Part shown: one piece after another, positions 29,833 through 39,179 of the stretch
How the letters are laid out: the number at the start of each line of letters is the position of its first letter
How positions within the stretch are numbered: position 1 is the stretch's first letter
Origin: Bacillus mycoides
GTDB lineage: Bacteria; Bacillota; Bacilli; Bacillales; Bacillaceae_G
Direction of reading: 5' to 3'
Assembly (NCBI RefSeq): GCF_001757995.1
Contig: NZ_LXLV01000070.1
Span: 62,001 to 126,000, forward strand
DNA: 64,000 bases
Program-made: the position numbers and the translations under genes
The notes under the pieces: model-generated
What the model was told of the DNA's origin: nothing
The model's database searches: none
Seen by the model: the letters and a program-made list of their open reading frames with translations, nothing else

Positions 29833-29979
29833 ATGGCAAAACTTAAGAAGAACCCTTCAAAAGCTGGAATTAGCGCAGCAAGCGTAACTGGAAATGCAGG
29901 TCCGCATAATCAAGGTGTTGAAAAAGGGCGTCAAAGTAATAACCAACAATATAAGAAGCATAATATGGGCGAAAAATAA
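29833..29979 (+). CDS. YuzL family peptide
   Basis: 48-residue basic peptide MAKLKKNPSKAGISAASVTG, ending NNQQYKKHNMGEK. The NPSKAGISAASV start and the asparagine/glutamine/lysine-rich tail fit the short YuzL family of Bacillus. No function is assigned. An excellent GGAGGAATATAT ribosome site precedes the ATG. It sits in the gap between the fad operon and the carboxypeptidase gene. Confidence 0.8.
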   Translation: MAKLKKNPSKAGISAASVTGNAGPHNQGVEKGRQSNNQQYKKHNMGEK

Positions 29980-30076
29980 CGCTATATTTTTGGGCAGAGA
30001 ACGTGGCATAATGATTAATGGCTGCTTTTTCTGCCCAATTTATTTGTACATATGGAAAACAAAAGAGGGAACGACG

Positions 30077-30916
30077 ATGAAACGAACAATAGTTATGATT
30101 GTAATGATTGCCACACTATTTACAGGGATGATTTTCTTCTCTTATGCACAAAGGCAACAAGTTGTAAGAGCAGATCAGCCTAACATTACTGGGCAATACG
30201 GAATTACAATCAATGCAGACACAGGGGAAATTTTGTATGGAAAACGCGAGGATGAGCGCTCTTATCCGGCTAGTATAGCCAAAATGATGACAACTCTTCT
30301 CTTACTTGAGAATGTAAAAGAAGATGAAGAAATTACAGTTACAGAAAACGCAATTAAAACAGAAAGTCAAAGTAAGAAGATTAAGCTTCGTGCTGGTGAA
30401 AAATTAAAACGTGATGAGGCATTAAAACTTATGCTCATCATTAGTGCAGACCCGATCGCTGAGTCAATTGCAGAACATATCGCAGGATCAAAAAATGAGT
30501 TTGTGAAAATGATGAATGCTAGAGCGAAGGAACTCGGGACGAAGCATGCAACTTTCAAAAATGCAAGCGGTGCTGATGCACTTGGAAATAAAGTATCACC
30601 TTATGACATTGCTATTATTACGAAAGAAGCATTAAAGTATCCAATTGTTTTAGATTATATGAATTCAACACATACTACTCTACATACTTCAGAGCGCTCT
30701 CCAAAAATTGCAAACTATGGACGAGAAGAACTATATGCTGATCCATATGCGATTGGAAGTAAAAGCGGTTTATCAGCACTCGGAAAATACACAGTCGTAA
30801 CAGTTGATAAAAAAGACGGTAAACGCGTCATTAACGTCGTGTTATCTTCTACTCGCACGCAGCTATACCCTGATACGAAGAAAATGGCGAACTACGCATT
30901 TGAGCAATTAAAATAA
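30077..30916 (+). CDS. D-Ala-D-Ala carboxypeptidase-like serine hydrolase (S11/DacA type), altered SxN motif
   Basis: 279 residues: an N-terminal hydrophobic signal or anchor, then a penicillin-binding S11 fold. The nucleophile motif is SIAK (S66-K69) and the third motif is KSG (K229-G231) in GSKSGLS. The second motif, expected as SxN, reads S123-A124-D125 (SADPIAES), so the asparagine is replaced by aspartate. The C-terminal PBP5_C domain of DacA is missing. The ATG at 30077 follows GAGGGAACGACG; the longer open frame upstream overlaps the YuzL gene. Activity cannot be assumed. Confidence 0.82.
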   Translation: MKRTIVMIVMIATLFTGMIFFSYAQRQQVVRADQPNITGQYGITINADTGEILYGKREDERSYPASIAKMMTTLLLLENVKEDEEITVTENAIKTESQSKKIKLRAGEKLKRDEALKLMLIISADPIAESIAEHIAGSKNEFVKMMNARAKELGTKHATFKNASGADALGNKVSPYDIAIITKEALKYPIVLDYMNSTHTTLHTSERSPKIANYGREELYADPYAIGSKSGLSALGKYTVVTVDKKDGKRVINVVLSSTRTQLYPDTKKMANYAFEQLK

Positions 30917-30947
30917 CCAAGGAGTATTTTCTCCTTGGTTATTTTTT
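30912..30947. terminator. Bidirectional terminator between the carboxypeptidase gene and fadM
   Basis: AACCAAGGAG and CTCCTTGGTT arms around TATTTT, T runs on the plus strand and A-T rich on the other. It includes the stop codon of fadM. Confidence 0.9.
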
Positions 30948-31856
30948 GATCATACCTTTTAATACGAACGCAACGTTTGCTGGACGCTCTGCTAGACGGC
31001 GCATGAAATAGCCATACCAGTCGTTTCCATAAGGCACGTAAACGCGCATTTTGTAACCTTCTTTTACTAGCTCAAGTTGACGCTCTGTACGAATACCAAA
31101 TAACATTTGGAATTCAAATTGATCCCTTGGAATGTTGTGTTCTTCCGCAAGCTTTTTCGTATATTCAATAATCGCTTCGTCATGTGAAGCAATTGCAGTG
31201 TAATTTCCATTTAATAAGTGCATTTTAATAATTTTTTTATAATTGTCATCTACATCTTTCTTTTCTGGGAACGCTACTTCTTCAGGTTCTTTATAGGCCC
31301 CTTTTACAAGACGTAAATTAGGATTATAAGCGTTTAAATCTTCAATATCTTTTTCTGTACGATACAAGTAAGCTTGAATAACAGTACCAATATTATCGTA
31401 TTCAGATTTTAATTGTTTAAAGATATCAATTGTTTTCCCGCAGCGCGTATAGTCTTCCATATCAATTGTAATAAACACACCGTTTTCTTTTGCAGCTTCT
31501 AAAATACGGCGCATATTGTTCATTACGATTTCGTCAGAGATATCTAATCCCATAGAAGTCATCTTTAAAGAAAGCTGTGAATTAAGACCTTCTCTTCCAA
31601 TTGCACGAATCGCTTCAATCGATTCGCTGGCCATTTCATTTGCTTCCGCTTCGTTATCAACGAATTCACCTAAATAATCGATTGTTACACAAAGACCTTG
31701 CTTATTTAATGCTTTAATTGCAGCTGTCGCTAATTCAATCGTCTCCCCTGCGACGAAGCGACCTGCACCAAAGCGCAAACCATACTTTTTAGCCAGTTTT
31801 GTTAGCGCTTTATTTTTAGACAAGAAAAGAAACGAATTTCGCATTAATTGTTCCAT
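30939..31856 (-). CDS. fadM: Proline dehydrogenase
   Basis: 305-residue single-domain proline dehydrogenase, a FAD-dependent beta/alpha barrel that oxidises proline to pyrroline-5-carboxylate. Barrel motifs include ITIDMEDYTRCGKTIDIF, VIQAYLYRTEKD, LRLVKGAYKEPEEVAFP and EFQMLFGIRTER. The final RLAERPANVAFVLKGMI is the conserved end. In B. subtilis the gene is fadM (yusM), a second PRODH next to the fad genes. The ATG at 31856 follows GGGGTGAATTAC. Confidence 0.94.
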   Translation of the reverse strand: MEQLMRNSFLFLSKNKALTKLAKKYGLRFGAGRFVAGETIELATAAIKALNKQGLCVTIDYLGEFVDNEAEANEMASESIEAIRAIGREGLNSQLSLKMTSMGLDISDEIVMNNMRRILEAAKENGVFITIDMEDYTRCGKTIDIFKQLKSEYDNIGTVIQAYLYRTEKDIEDLNAYNPNLRLVKGAYKEPEEVAFPEKKDVDDNYKKIIKMHLLNGNYTAIASHDEAIIEYTKKLAEEHNIPRDQFEFQMLFGIRTERQLELVKEGYKMRVYVPYGNDWYGYFMRRLAERPANVAFVLKGMIKK

Positions 31857-32166
31857 GTAATTCACCCCTATGACTATACTTTATCTGTTTTTTACCCCTC
31901 TTCAAAATTATATCACTGTTTAAAATTATTTGATACAAATAATTATTTAGATAATTTATAAAATACTATCAAAACATTTAAAACTCTATATTCTCGCTTG
32001 TAAATATGGAGAAAATATTTTTCGACATTCAGAAAAAACGAGTTTACTAGGAAAAAAATGAGCATGCCGAAAATATTCGACATGCTCACAAAACCATTTA
32101 TTTTTCATCTAAATTATATGAGGATATTAATAACAAAAACTTGAGGTAACATTATCTCAAGCCTTC
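31857..32166. other. 310-bp gap upstream of fadM
   Basis: Holds the fadM ribosome site, an AT-rich stretch with likely promoter sequences, the terminator at 32052-32088 and a weak hairpin CTTGAG/CTCAAG (32140-32161). No coding ORF seen. Confidence 0.6.
32052..32088 (-). terminator. Terminator of the DUF2573 gene
   Basis: TGAGCATGCCGAA (32059-32071) and TTCGACATGCTCA (32076-32088), one mismatch in 13 bp and a four-base loop, then seven T on the minus strand. Confidence 0.9.
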
Positions 32167-32412
32167 TTACTTCTCATTTCGCTTCTCATCATTCAGCTTT
32201 TTAATATTCGTAATTAACTGTACCATCTCTTCTTTCGCATCTGGATAAGTCTCATTCCAATGCTTCACTAAAGCTGGCATCGTCTTCGCAATATAAGAAT
32301 AAAGCGCCCATTTCTGTACCTGCTCTTTTCGCTCTTCGTCGCTCTCTCCAAGTAATAGTTCCGTGTATTTCTCTAGTAATCCGTCAAACTGCTCATTAAA
32401 CTTTTCACTCAT
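32167..32412 (-). CDS. yusU: DUF2573 family protein (YusU)
   Basis: 81-residue soluble protein, MSEKFNEQFDGLLEKYTELLLGESDEER, with repeated acidic helical segments and no recognisable catalytic motif. It matches the YusU/DUF2573 family by sequence. The start is taken at the ATG of MSEKF, preceded by GGAGGTAAATAAG; a start five codons upstream lacks a ribosome site. It is separated from the gene before it by a terminator. Confidence 0.8.
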   Translation of the reverse strand: MSEKFNEQFDGLLEKYTELLLGESDEERKEQVQKWALYSYIAKTMPALVKHWNETYPDAKEEMVQLITNIKKLNDEKRNEK

Positions 32413-32431
32413 CTTATTTACCTCCAATATG

Positions 32432-32457
32432 AAAAAAGCAGCGAAAATCGCTGCTTC
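32432..32457 (-). terminator. Terminator of the MTH1187-type gene
   Basis: AAGCAGCGA and TCGCTGCTT arms around AAA, T run on the minus strand. It separates the 32763-32461 gene from yusU. Confidence 0.85.
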
Positions 32458-32460
32458 TTC

Positions 32461-32763
32461 TTATAATTTTGATCGAACAGAGTTTAATTTCTTCTCCATC
32501 GTACTTACTTTATCACGGCGATCATCGATACGAATTGTTGTCGCAACGCGCTGTGCACCTTTTGTATATGGAACTTCATGCATTTGTTGAATGACTTCTA
32601 AAATGACAGGAAGATCTCCTTCAATTACTGTATTCATCGGTGTTAATTGATACTTCACACGATCAGCATTTTTCTCTAGCACCTTTTGTACTTCTGCTAC
32701 ATATTCACTAACACTTGGATTACCTGTTCCTACTGGAATAATCGATACATCAACAATTGCCAT
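32461..32763 (-). CDS. MTH1187 family (UPF0045) thiamine-binding-like protein
   Basis: 100-residue protein that begins MAIVDVSIIPVGTGNPSVSEYVAEVQKV. The VDVSIIPVGTG start and VATTIRIDDRRD end are hallmarks of the family, which forms ferredoxin-fold tetramers. Some members bind thiamine; no transporter partner is adjacent. Start has a GGAGGTAAG site. Confidence 0.85.
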   Translation of the reverse strand: MAIVDVSIIPVGTGNPSVSEYVAEVQKVLEKNADRVKYQLTPMNTVIEGDLPVILEVIQQMHEVPYTKGAQRVATTIRIDDRRDKVSTMEKKLNSVRSKL

Positions 32764-32840
32764 AGTAACTTACCTCCTATAATCGCTTCTTATATATCCA
32801 TTGTCTATTTTACCAAAATCTTTACCATTTTAATAATATG

Positions 32841-34841
32841 TTATTCCTCTACTTTAAACTGCTCAACCAATCTTTCTAAGTCCCGCATATTCTCTGTCAA
32901 ACTTTCCATCGTATGAGCTACCTTTTCTAGATGATTAACCTGTGACTCGGTTGCTGCATTTACCTCTTCAGAAACAGCCGCGCTCTCTTGGCTTGTGCTA
33001 GCAATTGTTTGCATAACTTCTGTAATTTCTTCTTGCTCGTGACCTATGTTATTTACCTCTTCTACCATTTTTTCAACTGAGGTACTAATAGTGCTTACAA
33101 CTGACATAATTGTGCGGAATTCTCTCTCCGCCTCTGTTGTAACTTTATTTTGTATATCCGCAATGTCTTTCAATTTACTTACAACTTCTACAACTCGTTT
33201 TACTTCTAACTGCACATCGCTAATCATTATTGCAATCTCACCCGTTGCCTCTTTTGATTGTTCAGCTAATTTCCGAACCTCTTCCGCAACAACAGCAAAG
33301 CCCTTACCTTGTTCACCTGCACGTGCTGCTTCAATTGAAGCGTTTAAAGCCAGTAAATTCGTTTGATCCGAAATACCTTTTATAAGCTCTACAACATTTT
33401 GAATTGATCCAACTCTTTGCTCTAACTTACCGGATGCTTCTTCCGTATGAACAACGATAGAAGATGATTGTCCTCTTGTACGAACTAAATTCCGCATCGT
33501 ATTGAGCCCCTGCTTAGATGCTTCTTCCGCCTTGCCAGTTACGCCCTTTATTTCACCAACGGAACTATTCATTTCTTCCATCGACTGCGCCATATTTTCA
33601 AGTTGCGCTGAAACCTCCTCTACACTATTAGCAAGAGTAGACGCACCTCCGCTCACATCATCCATTGCACCTGAAACTTCTCTACTAGCTGCTACAGTTT
33701 CATTCGTTAAATAATGCAGATTGTGAGTCGATTGCTGTACTGTCGATACACTATTTTTAATTTTACTTACCATTTCATTCATTTGCTCAACCATATGATT
33801 AAAGTGAGTCGTAAGCATACCAACCTCATCTTTACTTGTCACCTTCATTTGTAGTGTTAAATCACCTTCCGCTACTTTTTGAACGTGATTTGTTAATAGT
33901 TGTAATGGTCTTGCTAATCTTCTTGAGAATATGTATGACGCAACTATTCCAATTAATAAACTTATACATGCCGTTAAAATAACCGTATTTCTTGTTTCTA
34001 TTAGTAAGTTATCAATGGACTCTTTCGGATATACAATCCCGATTTTCCATTTCATCTTATCAAACAATTGACTATAGGCTACTACATCTTTTCCGCCTAA
34101 TGTCGCCGCCGCAAATTTCGTTTCATCTTTATTTAAACTTTTAACAAGTGGTTCTTTCGAAACATCTTTTCCTACTTTCTCTGGGTACACAATGGCAATA
34201 TTTTTATCATTTATAATAAACATTTCTCCGCCATTATTATATTGAATATTATGGAGTAGCTTTTGAATCTTCCCTAGTGATACATCCATTGCTACAACAC
34301 CTAACACAGAACCATCTTGTCCGGCAATGGCTTTTGAAACTCCAATACTTAACTTACCCGTCGCGATCTCATATTGTGGTTGTCCCCAAATAATCGATTT
34401 TGTATCTGCTTCTGACGCTTTATACCAAGGACGACTTGTTGGATCATATCCTTCCGGTACTTTGCCTCCTTCAGCAAGGTTTGCACTCAACGTTTTTTTA
34501 TCTTTCGTCCCTATGTAGACATCTAAAATATCAGGATGATTCTTTTTAAACCTTGAAAATTCCTTTAAAATAAAACTCTCCTCTTCTGGAGTAACCCCAT
34601 CTTGTAGCATGTTTTGAATATCATCATGAGTTCCATAATGACCCATATCTTCTTCAATTCGCTGCATAAATGCAGTTAACTGCTCTGTCACAAGATCCAT
34701 CGTATTTTCAGAATACTGGTCTAAGGAGTGCGTTTCTTTCTCTTTTTGCAATTGATACACAGCTGTACCTAATATTACAAACATCATAGAAATAAGCACC
34801 GAAAATACTACTGCAATTTTTAAACGTAAACTTCTCAACAT
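32841..34841 (-). CDS. Methyl-accepting chemotaxis protein with dCache-type sensor
   Basis: 666 residues: TM1 near 10-30, an extracytoplasmic dCache-like domain to about 280, TM2 near 285-307 ([20 protein letters not shown]), HAMP to about 360 and the signalling domain. The highly conserved hairpin [37 protein letters not shown] is present. The dCache sequence ([16 protein letters not shown]) resembles receptors for amino acids. The ligand is unknown. Transcribed away from the TrmB regulator; no flagellar genes are nearby. Confidence 0.93.
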   Translation of the reverse strand: MLRSLRLKIAVVFSVLISMMFVILGTAVYQLQKEKETHSLDQYSENTMDLVTEQLTAFMQRIEEDMGHYGTHDDIQNMLQDGVTPEEESFILKEFSRFKKNHPDILDVYIGTKDKKTLSANLAEGGKVPEGYDPTSRPWYKASEADTKSIIWGQPQYEIATGKLSIGVSKAIAGQDGSVLGVVAMDVSLGKIQKLLHNIQYNNGGEMFIINDKNIAIVYPEKVGKDVSKEPLVKSLNKDETKFAAATLGGKDVVAYSQLFDKMKWKIGIVYPKESIDNLLIETRNTVILTACISLLIGIVASYIFSRRLARPLQLLTNHVQKVAEGDLTLQMKVTSKDEVGMLTTHFNHMVEQMNEMVSKIKNSVSTVQQSTHNLHYLTNETVAASREVSGAMDDVSGGASTLANSVEEVSAQLENMAQSMEEMNSSVGEIKGVTGKAEEASKQGLNTMRNLVRTRGQSSSIVVHTEEASGKLEQRVGSIQNVVELIKGISDQTNLLALNASIEAARAGEQGKGFAVVAEEVRKLAEQSKEATGEIAIMISDVQLEVKRVVEVVSKLKDIADIQNKVTTEAEREFRTIMSVVSTISTSVEKMVEEVNNIGHEQEEITEVMQTIASTSQESAAVSEEVNAATESQVNHLEKVAHTMESLTENMRDLERLVEQFKVEE

Positions 34842-35051
34842 CTTCCCTCAAGCATCCCCTTCTCGATGAAATTTAATCATATTAATCACTATATTAAGTA
34901 TAATAGATAAATAAGAAAGCTCAATCTATATAGTTTAAAAACTTGAAATTCATTCTCATTTCAATCAACTTACTTGTTATCTCAACACTTGTGTAAAAAC
35001 AAATAGTTCATTATCCTTAAACTATATAATCTCATTCGTTCGGAGGGAACT
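34842..35051. promoter_or_regulatory. Divergent region with paired inverted repeats upstream of the TrmB-type gene
   Basis: TATATAGTTTAA at 34927-34938 and its reverse complement TTAAACTATATA at 35017-35028, 78 bp apart. The second copy abuts the regulator's ribosome site region. They are plausible binding sites of the adjacent regulator, or stem-forming arms. Confidence 0.45.
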
Positions 35052-35810
35052 ATGCTACAAAAATTCAGTTTCTCACAATATGAAAGCCAGGCCTATGAAG
35101 TTGTCGTATCAAGCAATGAACCATTAGATGCAACAACTATCGTTAAACATTCAGGTGTTCCAAAAGCAAAAATATACGAAGTGTTAGCACGACTCATTGA
35201 TAAAGGGATGGTAATGGATTCTGTTTCTGAAAAGAAAAAATTGTATACAGCATTACCACTCAAGCTAGCAATTGAAAAGTTAACGACAGAATTCCAATCT
35301 AATATTAAAGAACTTGAAAATAATATTTCTAAAAAGTCATTTACAGATGACCGTGTTTGGAGTTTGAAAATGCAGTCTTCTATTAAAGTACAAAGTAGGC
35401 AACTTGTAGAAGATGCGAAAGAATCCATTCGCATCTCCGCATGGAATGATACCCTTTTAGAATATCTTCCTTTACTAGAACAAAAAGCAAAACAAGGGGT
35501 CCAGATCGAGTCCCTCATAGTTGGAAAAGTAGAAACAGACTTAGAAAACATGCATTTTTTAATCCCAGCTGAAGAGCCTAACGCATTAGAGCGTTACTTA
35601 CTACTCATCGTTGACGATCGCGAAATTTTATTTGCTGGTGTGGAGCAAGAATCATGGCAAGCGATGAAAACAATGTCACAACCTTTCGTGAAGTTCTTTA
35701 CGGAGTTCTTCTATCATGACGTTGCACTTGCGAAGATTACAGAGAAACACCATGATCTCTTTATGGAAGATGAGGAAATCAGAAGTCTATTAATGAAGTT
35801 GAGGTATTAA
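35052..35810 (+). CDS. TrmB family transcriptional regulator
   Basis: 252-residue regulator. The N-terminal winged helix is FSQYESQAYEVVVSSNEPLDATTIVKHSGVPKAKIYEVLARLIDKGMV (residues 6-53), typical of TrmB. The C-terminal phospholipase-D-like or sugar-binding region starts near 105. TrmB proteins commonly control sugar transport or metabolism. No sugar operon lies next to it, so its targets are elsewhere. It has a GGAGGGAAC site and ends in a terminator. Confidence 0.85.
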   Translation: MLQKFSFSQYESQAYEVVVSSNEPLDATTIVKHSGVPKAKIYEVLARLIDKGMVMDSVSEKKKLYTALPLKLAIEKLTTEFQSNIKELENNISKKSFTDDRVWSLKMQSSIKVQSRQLVEDAKESIRISAWNDTLLEYLPLLEQKAKQGVQIESLIVGKVETDLENMHFLIPAEEPNALERYLLLIVDDREILFAGVEQESWQAMKTMSQPFVKFFTEFFYHDVALAKITEKHHDLFMEDEEIRSLLMKLRY

Positions 35811-35824
35811 GTAATTAAAACGCA

Positions 35825-35860
35825 AAAAGGAGTCTAGCTCTTCACCTAGACTCCTTTTCA
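35825..35860 (+). terminator. Terminator of the TrmB-type gene
   Basis: AAAAGGAGTCTAG and CTAGACTCCTTTT around CTCTTCAC. The stop codon of the opposing 60-residue gene lies in its loop. Confidence 0.9.
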
Positions 35861-36024
35861 TTTTGTTCCCTTATCTCCATCAAAAGCTCAATAATCTTCT
35901 CATTTTGCTCCACTTGTTTCTCAGAATTTTGATAGATGAAACGAACCCATCTAAATACAAAAATAATAAGAAATAATGGGACCAAAGAAATTAGAAAACC
36001 AATAATTGAAAAATTAGATTCCAT
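35842..36024 (-). CDS. Small membrane protein with coiled-coil tail
   Basis: 60 residues: MESNFSIIGFLISLVPLFLI, a membrane segment from about 7-25, then a charged coiled-coil-like tail (EKQVEQNEKIIELLMEIREQNEK). The GAGGTGATAGTAT site supports translation. It converges with the TrmB-type gene and ends within its terminator. No family recognised. Confidence 0.6.
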   Translation of the reverse strand: MESNFSIIGFLISLVPLFLIIFVFRWVRFIYQNSEKQVEQNEKIIELLMEIREQNEKESR

Positions 36025-36104
36025 ATACTATCACCTCGCTATATACTCCCTTCTCCATTTCTCTACTAACCCCTGCAATTTTTTACAAATAAAAAAAGAA
36101 CCTA

Positions 36105-37277
36105 TCAAACGATAGATTCTTTTTTCGCAAACTGATTCGAGCGTCCTCTCGTAATTGAGAAAATCGCACAAAGTAGCGCCAATATAATAAAACCGCCGCC
36201 TACCCAAGCGTTATATATAACAGATGATTTCTCAATAACAACTCCGCCCACTGTTGAACCGAGCGCAATTCCTAGATGAAGTGCAGAGTTATTTAAACCT
36301 TGCTGAATACCAGCTGATTCCGGTGCAATTTCAATTAAATAGTTTTGCTGTGCTGGCGAAATCGCCCAGCTCAGCATACTCCATAATCCCATCATAATAA
36401 TGAAGAGCGGGAATGAGAATGTCATCATCGGCAACATAAAGATTGCACATGCAAATACGATAATGATGGAAATAATACTTTTCTTCGATCCCCATTTATC
36501 AGCAAGCCATCCACCAAATCCGCCGCCAATTACTGCTGCAATTCCGAAAATGAAGTAAAACACACTAATCCAATTTGCTTCAACATGCATCACATCTTTT
36601 AAAAACGGTGTTAAATATGCGTATAGCGTTAAATGACCTGTTAAAAATAAAAATGACGTTAACTGTGCACTTACAATTTTTTTATCCTTTAAAGTTGCAA
36701 TTTGTTCTCTTATTGATAATACCGATGTCGGTGGTACTTTCGTTAAAAATAATGAAATACAAGCAATCGCCATAACAGTTAATATTGAAATTAATACAAA
36801 TGGTGCACGCCATCCATATGCATTTCCTAGCACAAGACCAAGCGGCACTCCAAGTACGAGCGATCCGCTAATCCCCATAAAAATGATCCCAATTGCACGC
36901 GCACGAAAACGCGGTTCTACTACACTAGAAGCAAGTGTTACAGATAGTGCAATAATAAGCGATCCACTCGCCGCACAAATTACCCTTGAAAACATTAACA
37001 TCTCATAATTCACACTAAATGTCGAAACGATATTTCCTATTAAGAAAATTGATAATGCCACAACATATAATTTTTTTCTTTCAAACTTGCCTGTTAATGC
37101 TAATAAAACTGGCCCTGATAGAGCGAATACTACTGAAAATATTGTAATAAGCTGACCAGCTGCACTAATCGACACACCTAAATCATTGGCAACTAAATCA
37201 AGCGTTCCTCCTATAATTAGCTCAACCGTTCCGACTACGAAAGCCGCAATAGCTAAAATATATACACGAAAATTCAA
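36105..37277 (-). CDS. MFS transporter, sugar-efflux/drug-efflux type
   Basis: About 390 residues with 12 predicted membrane spans. The MFS loop motif GLVLG and GGWLADKWGSKK are visible. FRVYILAIAAFVVGTVELIIGG is the usual start of the AraJ/Ydh-type efflux subgroup. TTG at 37277 is preferred, with GGGG 7-8 bases upstream; a GTG at 37289 is the alternative. A 20-bp perfect inverted repeat lies just upstream and is the obvious regulator site. The exported substrate is unknown. Confidence 0.86.
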   Translation of the reverse strand: MNFRVYILAIAAFVVGTVELIIGGTLDLVANDLGVSISAAGQLITIFSVVFALSGPVLLALTGKFERKKLYVVALSIFLIGNIVSTFSVNYEMLMFSRVICAASGSLIIALSVTLASSVVEPRFRARAIGIIFMGISGSLVLGVPLGLVLGNAYGWRAPFVLISILTVMAIACISLFLTKVPPTSVLSIREQIATLKDKKIVSAQLTSFLFLTGHLTLYAYLTPFLKDVMHVEANWISVFYFIFGIAAVIGGGFGGWLADKWGSKKSIISIIIVFACAIFMLPMMTFSFPLFIIMMGLWSMLSWAISPAQQNYLIEIAPESAGIQQGLNNSALHLGIALGSTVGGVVIEKSSVIYNAWVGGGFIILALLCAIFSITRGRSNQFAKKESIV

Positions 37278-37289
37278 GTCTTTCCCCAC

Positions 37290-37335
37290 ACTTTCTCTTT
37301 TGGTTACTACTATTATAGTAACCAAAAGAGAAAGT
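37290..37335 (-). promoter_or_regulatory. Large perfect inverted repeat at the MFS promoter
   Basis: Arms of 20 bp, ACTTTCTCTTTTGGTTACTA (37290-37309) and its exact reverse complement (37316-37335), with spacer CTATTA. Core TTACTA-N6-TAGTAA recalls HxlR- or MarR-type operators. It adjoins the possible GTG start of the transporter gene, so binding would cover the ribosome site region. Confidence 0.75.
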
Positions 37336-37398
37336 GGACGCAAGTACAATTTTTTTACAGCAAAAAAGCAGGCATATTATATGCCTGCCCTTCAATCA

Positions 37399-38712
37399 TT
37401 AAACTTCAGTTTCTTTCTTCTTATTCAAGTACCAATACACCGGAAGTCCAGTAAATACAATTCCAATTGATAAGAAACAACTTACCGGATCATTAATAAT
37501 CGCACTTCCAAGTACAAACAATGACCCTAAAATCGCAACGATTGGTACAATCGGGAATAACGGTACACTATATGCACGCTCTTTATCCTTGTTACGCTTT
37601 CTTAAAATAAAGACACCAATAAACGTCATTACATAGAAAATATAAATAATGAATACGGAAATCTCAGATAGCTTATTCGGATCACTAATAAGCATTAAAA
37701 TAATTCCTAATATGATTTCAACAGTAATCGCATTTGCTGGTGTTTTAAATCTCGGACTTTCCTTTGCAATAAACTTAGAAAACGGAAGGTGTCCACGCTC
37801 TGCCATCGACATCGGAATACGCGGGAACGTTAAAATCTTTCCATTTAAACAGCCGAAAATAGAAATGATAATACCGATACTAATAATTTTCCCGCCATAT
37901 TCTCCAAGTAACATGCCCGCAGCTGTCGCTGTTGCATTTTCTCCAAGGTCTACAATTTTCGTTGCTGGTAAGACATTTAATAACGCTAAGTTAATTAATA
38001 CGTAAGCAGCAGTTACAATTAAAATACCAACTGTCATTGCCTTCGGTAATAACTTTGTTGGGTTCTTCATTTCTCCGCCAATAGAAGCGAGTAAAATCCA
38101 ACCATCATAAGCAAATAAAGTTGCTAAAATTGCCATCCCGATACTTTGATTTTCTGAAATCGGTACAACTACGTTGAAGATGTCACTATTCCCTTTCCAA
38201 AAGCCTAACACAACAATTAATATAATCGGAATCATCTTTCCAACTGTCGTAACCGTTTGGACAATGCCTCCATATTTTGTTCCCATACTATTTATAACGC
38301 CTAGGAACGCAACTGTTCCAATTGCGATTGGTAAATTCCATACTTTATCTAAATAGAAAAAATTGATCATTAAAGAACTAAAATACAAACCTAACGTTCC
38401 AATAATAGCTGGTCCATAAACAATCGTTTGCATCCAGCCAGATAAATACCCCCAAAAACTTCCGTAAATCTCCTCTAAATACGTATACAACCCACCATTT
38501 TTCGGAATTTGCGCTCCAATTTCGGCTACTGTTAAACCACTTGCTAGCGTCAACAGACCACCAATTACCCAAGCAAAAATAGCCATATTAGAACTCCCTG
38601 AGTAATCTAATACGCTCCCTGGTTTCATAAACACACCAGACCCAATAATAGTTCCTACTACGATAGAAAGTGCTACTGTTAAACCAATTTTGTTTTTCTC
38701 ATCATGATGCAT
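37399..38712 (-). CDS. Amino-acid permease, SteT-like (serine/threonine exchanger family)
   Basis: 437-residue APC superfamily permease with 12 membrane spans. The N-terminal consensus GTIIGSGVFMKPG is visible, as are the family's GGLLTLASGLTVAEIGAQIPKNGGLYTYLEEIYG segments. It resembles B. subtilis SteT (YkbA). The ATG at 38712 follows AAGGAGGATACGCAGC. A T-box riboswitch with apparent threonine specifier precedes it, which supports a threonine-related substrate. A multi-amino-acid exchanger is also possible. Confidence 0.88.
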   Translation of the reverse strand: MHHDEKNKIGLTVALSIVVGTIIGSGVFMKPGSVLDYSGSSNMAIFAWVIGGLLTLASGLTVAEIGAQIPKNGGLYTYLEEIYGSFWGYLSGWMQTIVYGPAIIGTLGLYFSSLMINFFYLDKVWNLPIAIGTVAFLGVINSMGTKYGGIVQTVTTVGKMIPIILIVVLGFWKGNSDIFNVVVPISENQSIGMAILATLFAYDGWILLASIGGEMKNPTKLLPKAMTVGILIVTAAYVLINLALLNVLPATKIVDLGENATATAAGMLLGEYGGKIISIGIIISIFGCLNGKILTFPRIPMSMAERGHLPFSKFIAKESPRFKTPANAITVEIILGIILMLISDPNKLSEISVFIIYIFYVMTFIGVFILRKRNKDKERAYSVPLFPIVPIVAILGSLFVLGSAIINDPVSCFLSIGIVFTGLPVYWYLNKKKETEV

Positions 38713-39015
38713 GCTGCGTATCCTCCTTCCAATTCTAATGTGATGCAAAAATGAAATAAAAAAACACTCCTCCCTAAAAAAGGGACGAGTGTTGTATTCG
38801 TGTTTCCACCCTTGTTTCAATTAGTAAAGTGACATACTTCACCAATTTCTCAAGTCTAAATAACGGTTTTTGCCGGCAAGCAATTACTAGATATCCGTTC
38901 ACTGCTGCAGTTCAGAGGTGGTAATCGATTTTCCCGTATTAGGAAGCTCACAGCCAAAGACTTCCCTCTCTGATAATCGTAAAAAACTGATCATATCCTC
39001 ATCATCACTTCTTGA
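38713..39015 (-). promoter_or_regulatory. T-box riboswitch, apparent threonine specifier, before the permease
   Basis: Minus strand: stem I region with AGAGAGGGAAG and a GGCTGTGAGCTTCC loop. Specifier loop ATTACCACC, with the Thr codon ACC at 38920-38922, then the T-box AAGGGTGGAAACACG (38799-38813). Terminator arms AACACTC..CCCT and AGGG..GAGTGTT end at 38761 with a T run. Uncharged tRNA-Thr should favour the antiterminator, so the permease rises when threonine is short. Confidence 0.85.
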
Positions 39016-39179
39016 TGTCGAATTTTGTAGTTATTTCCCATTATATTGAATTGTTAGAAAAAATCAATATATTTTTTATATAATATAAGAAATATTTCTC
39101 TTCTTATATTATAACAGAAGCTACTTTATTTCTCTAATCTCCTCATCCACGAACGCCATAAGGTGATAAATGAAATTAT

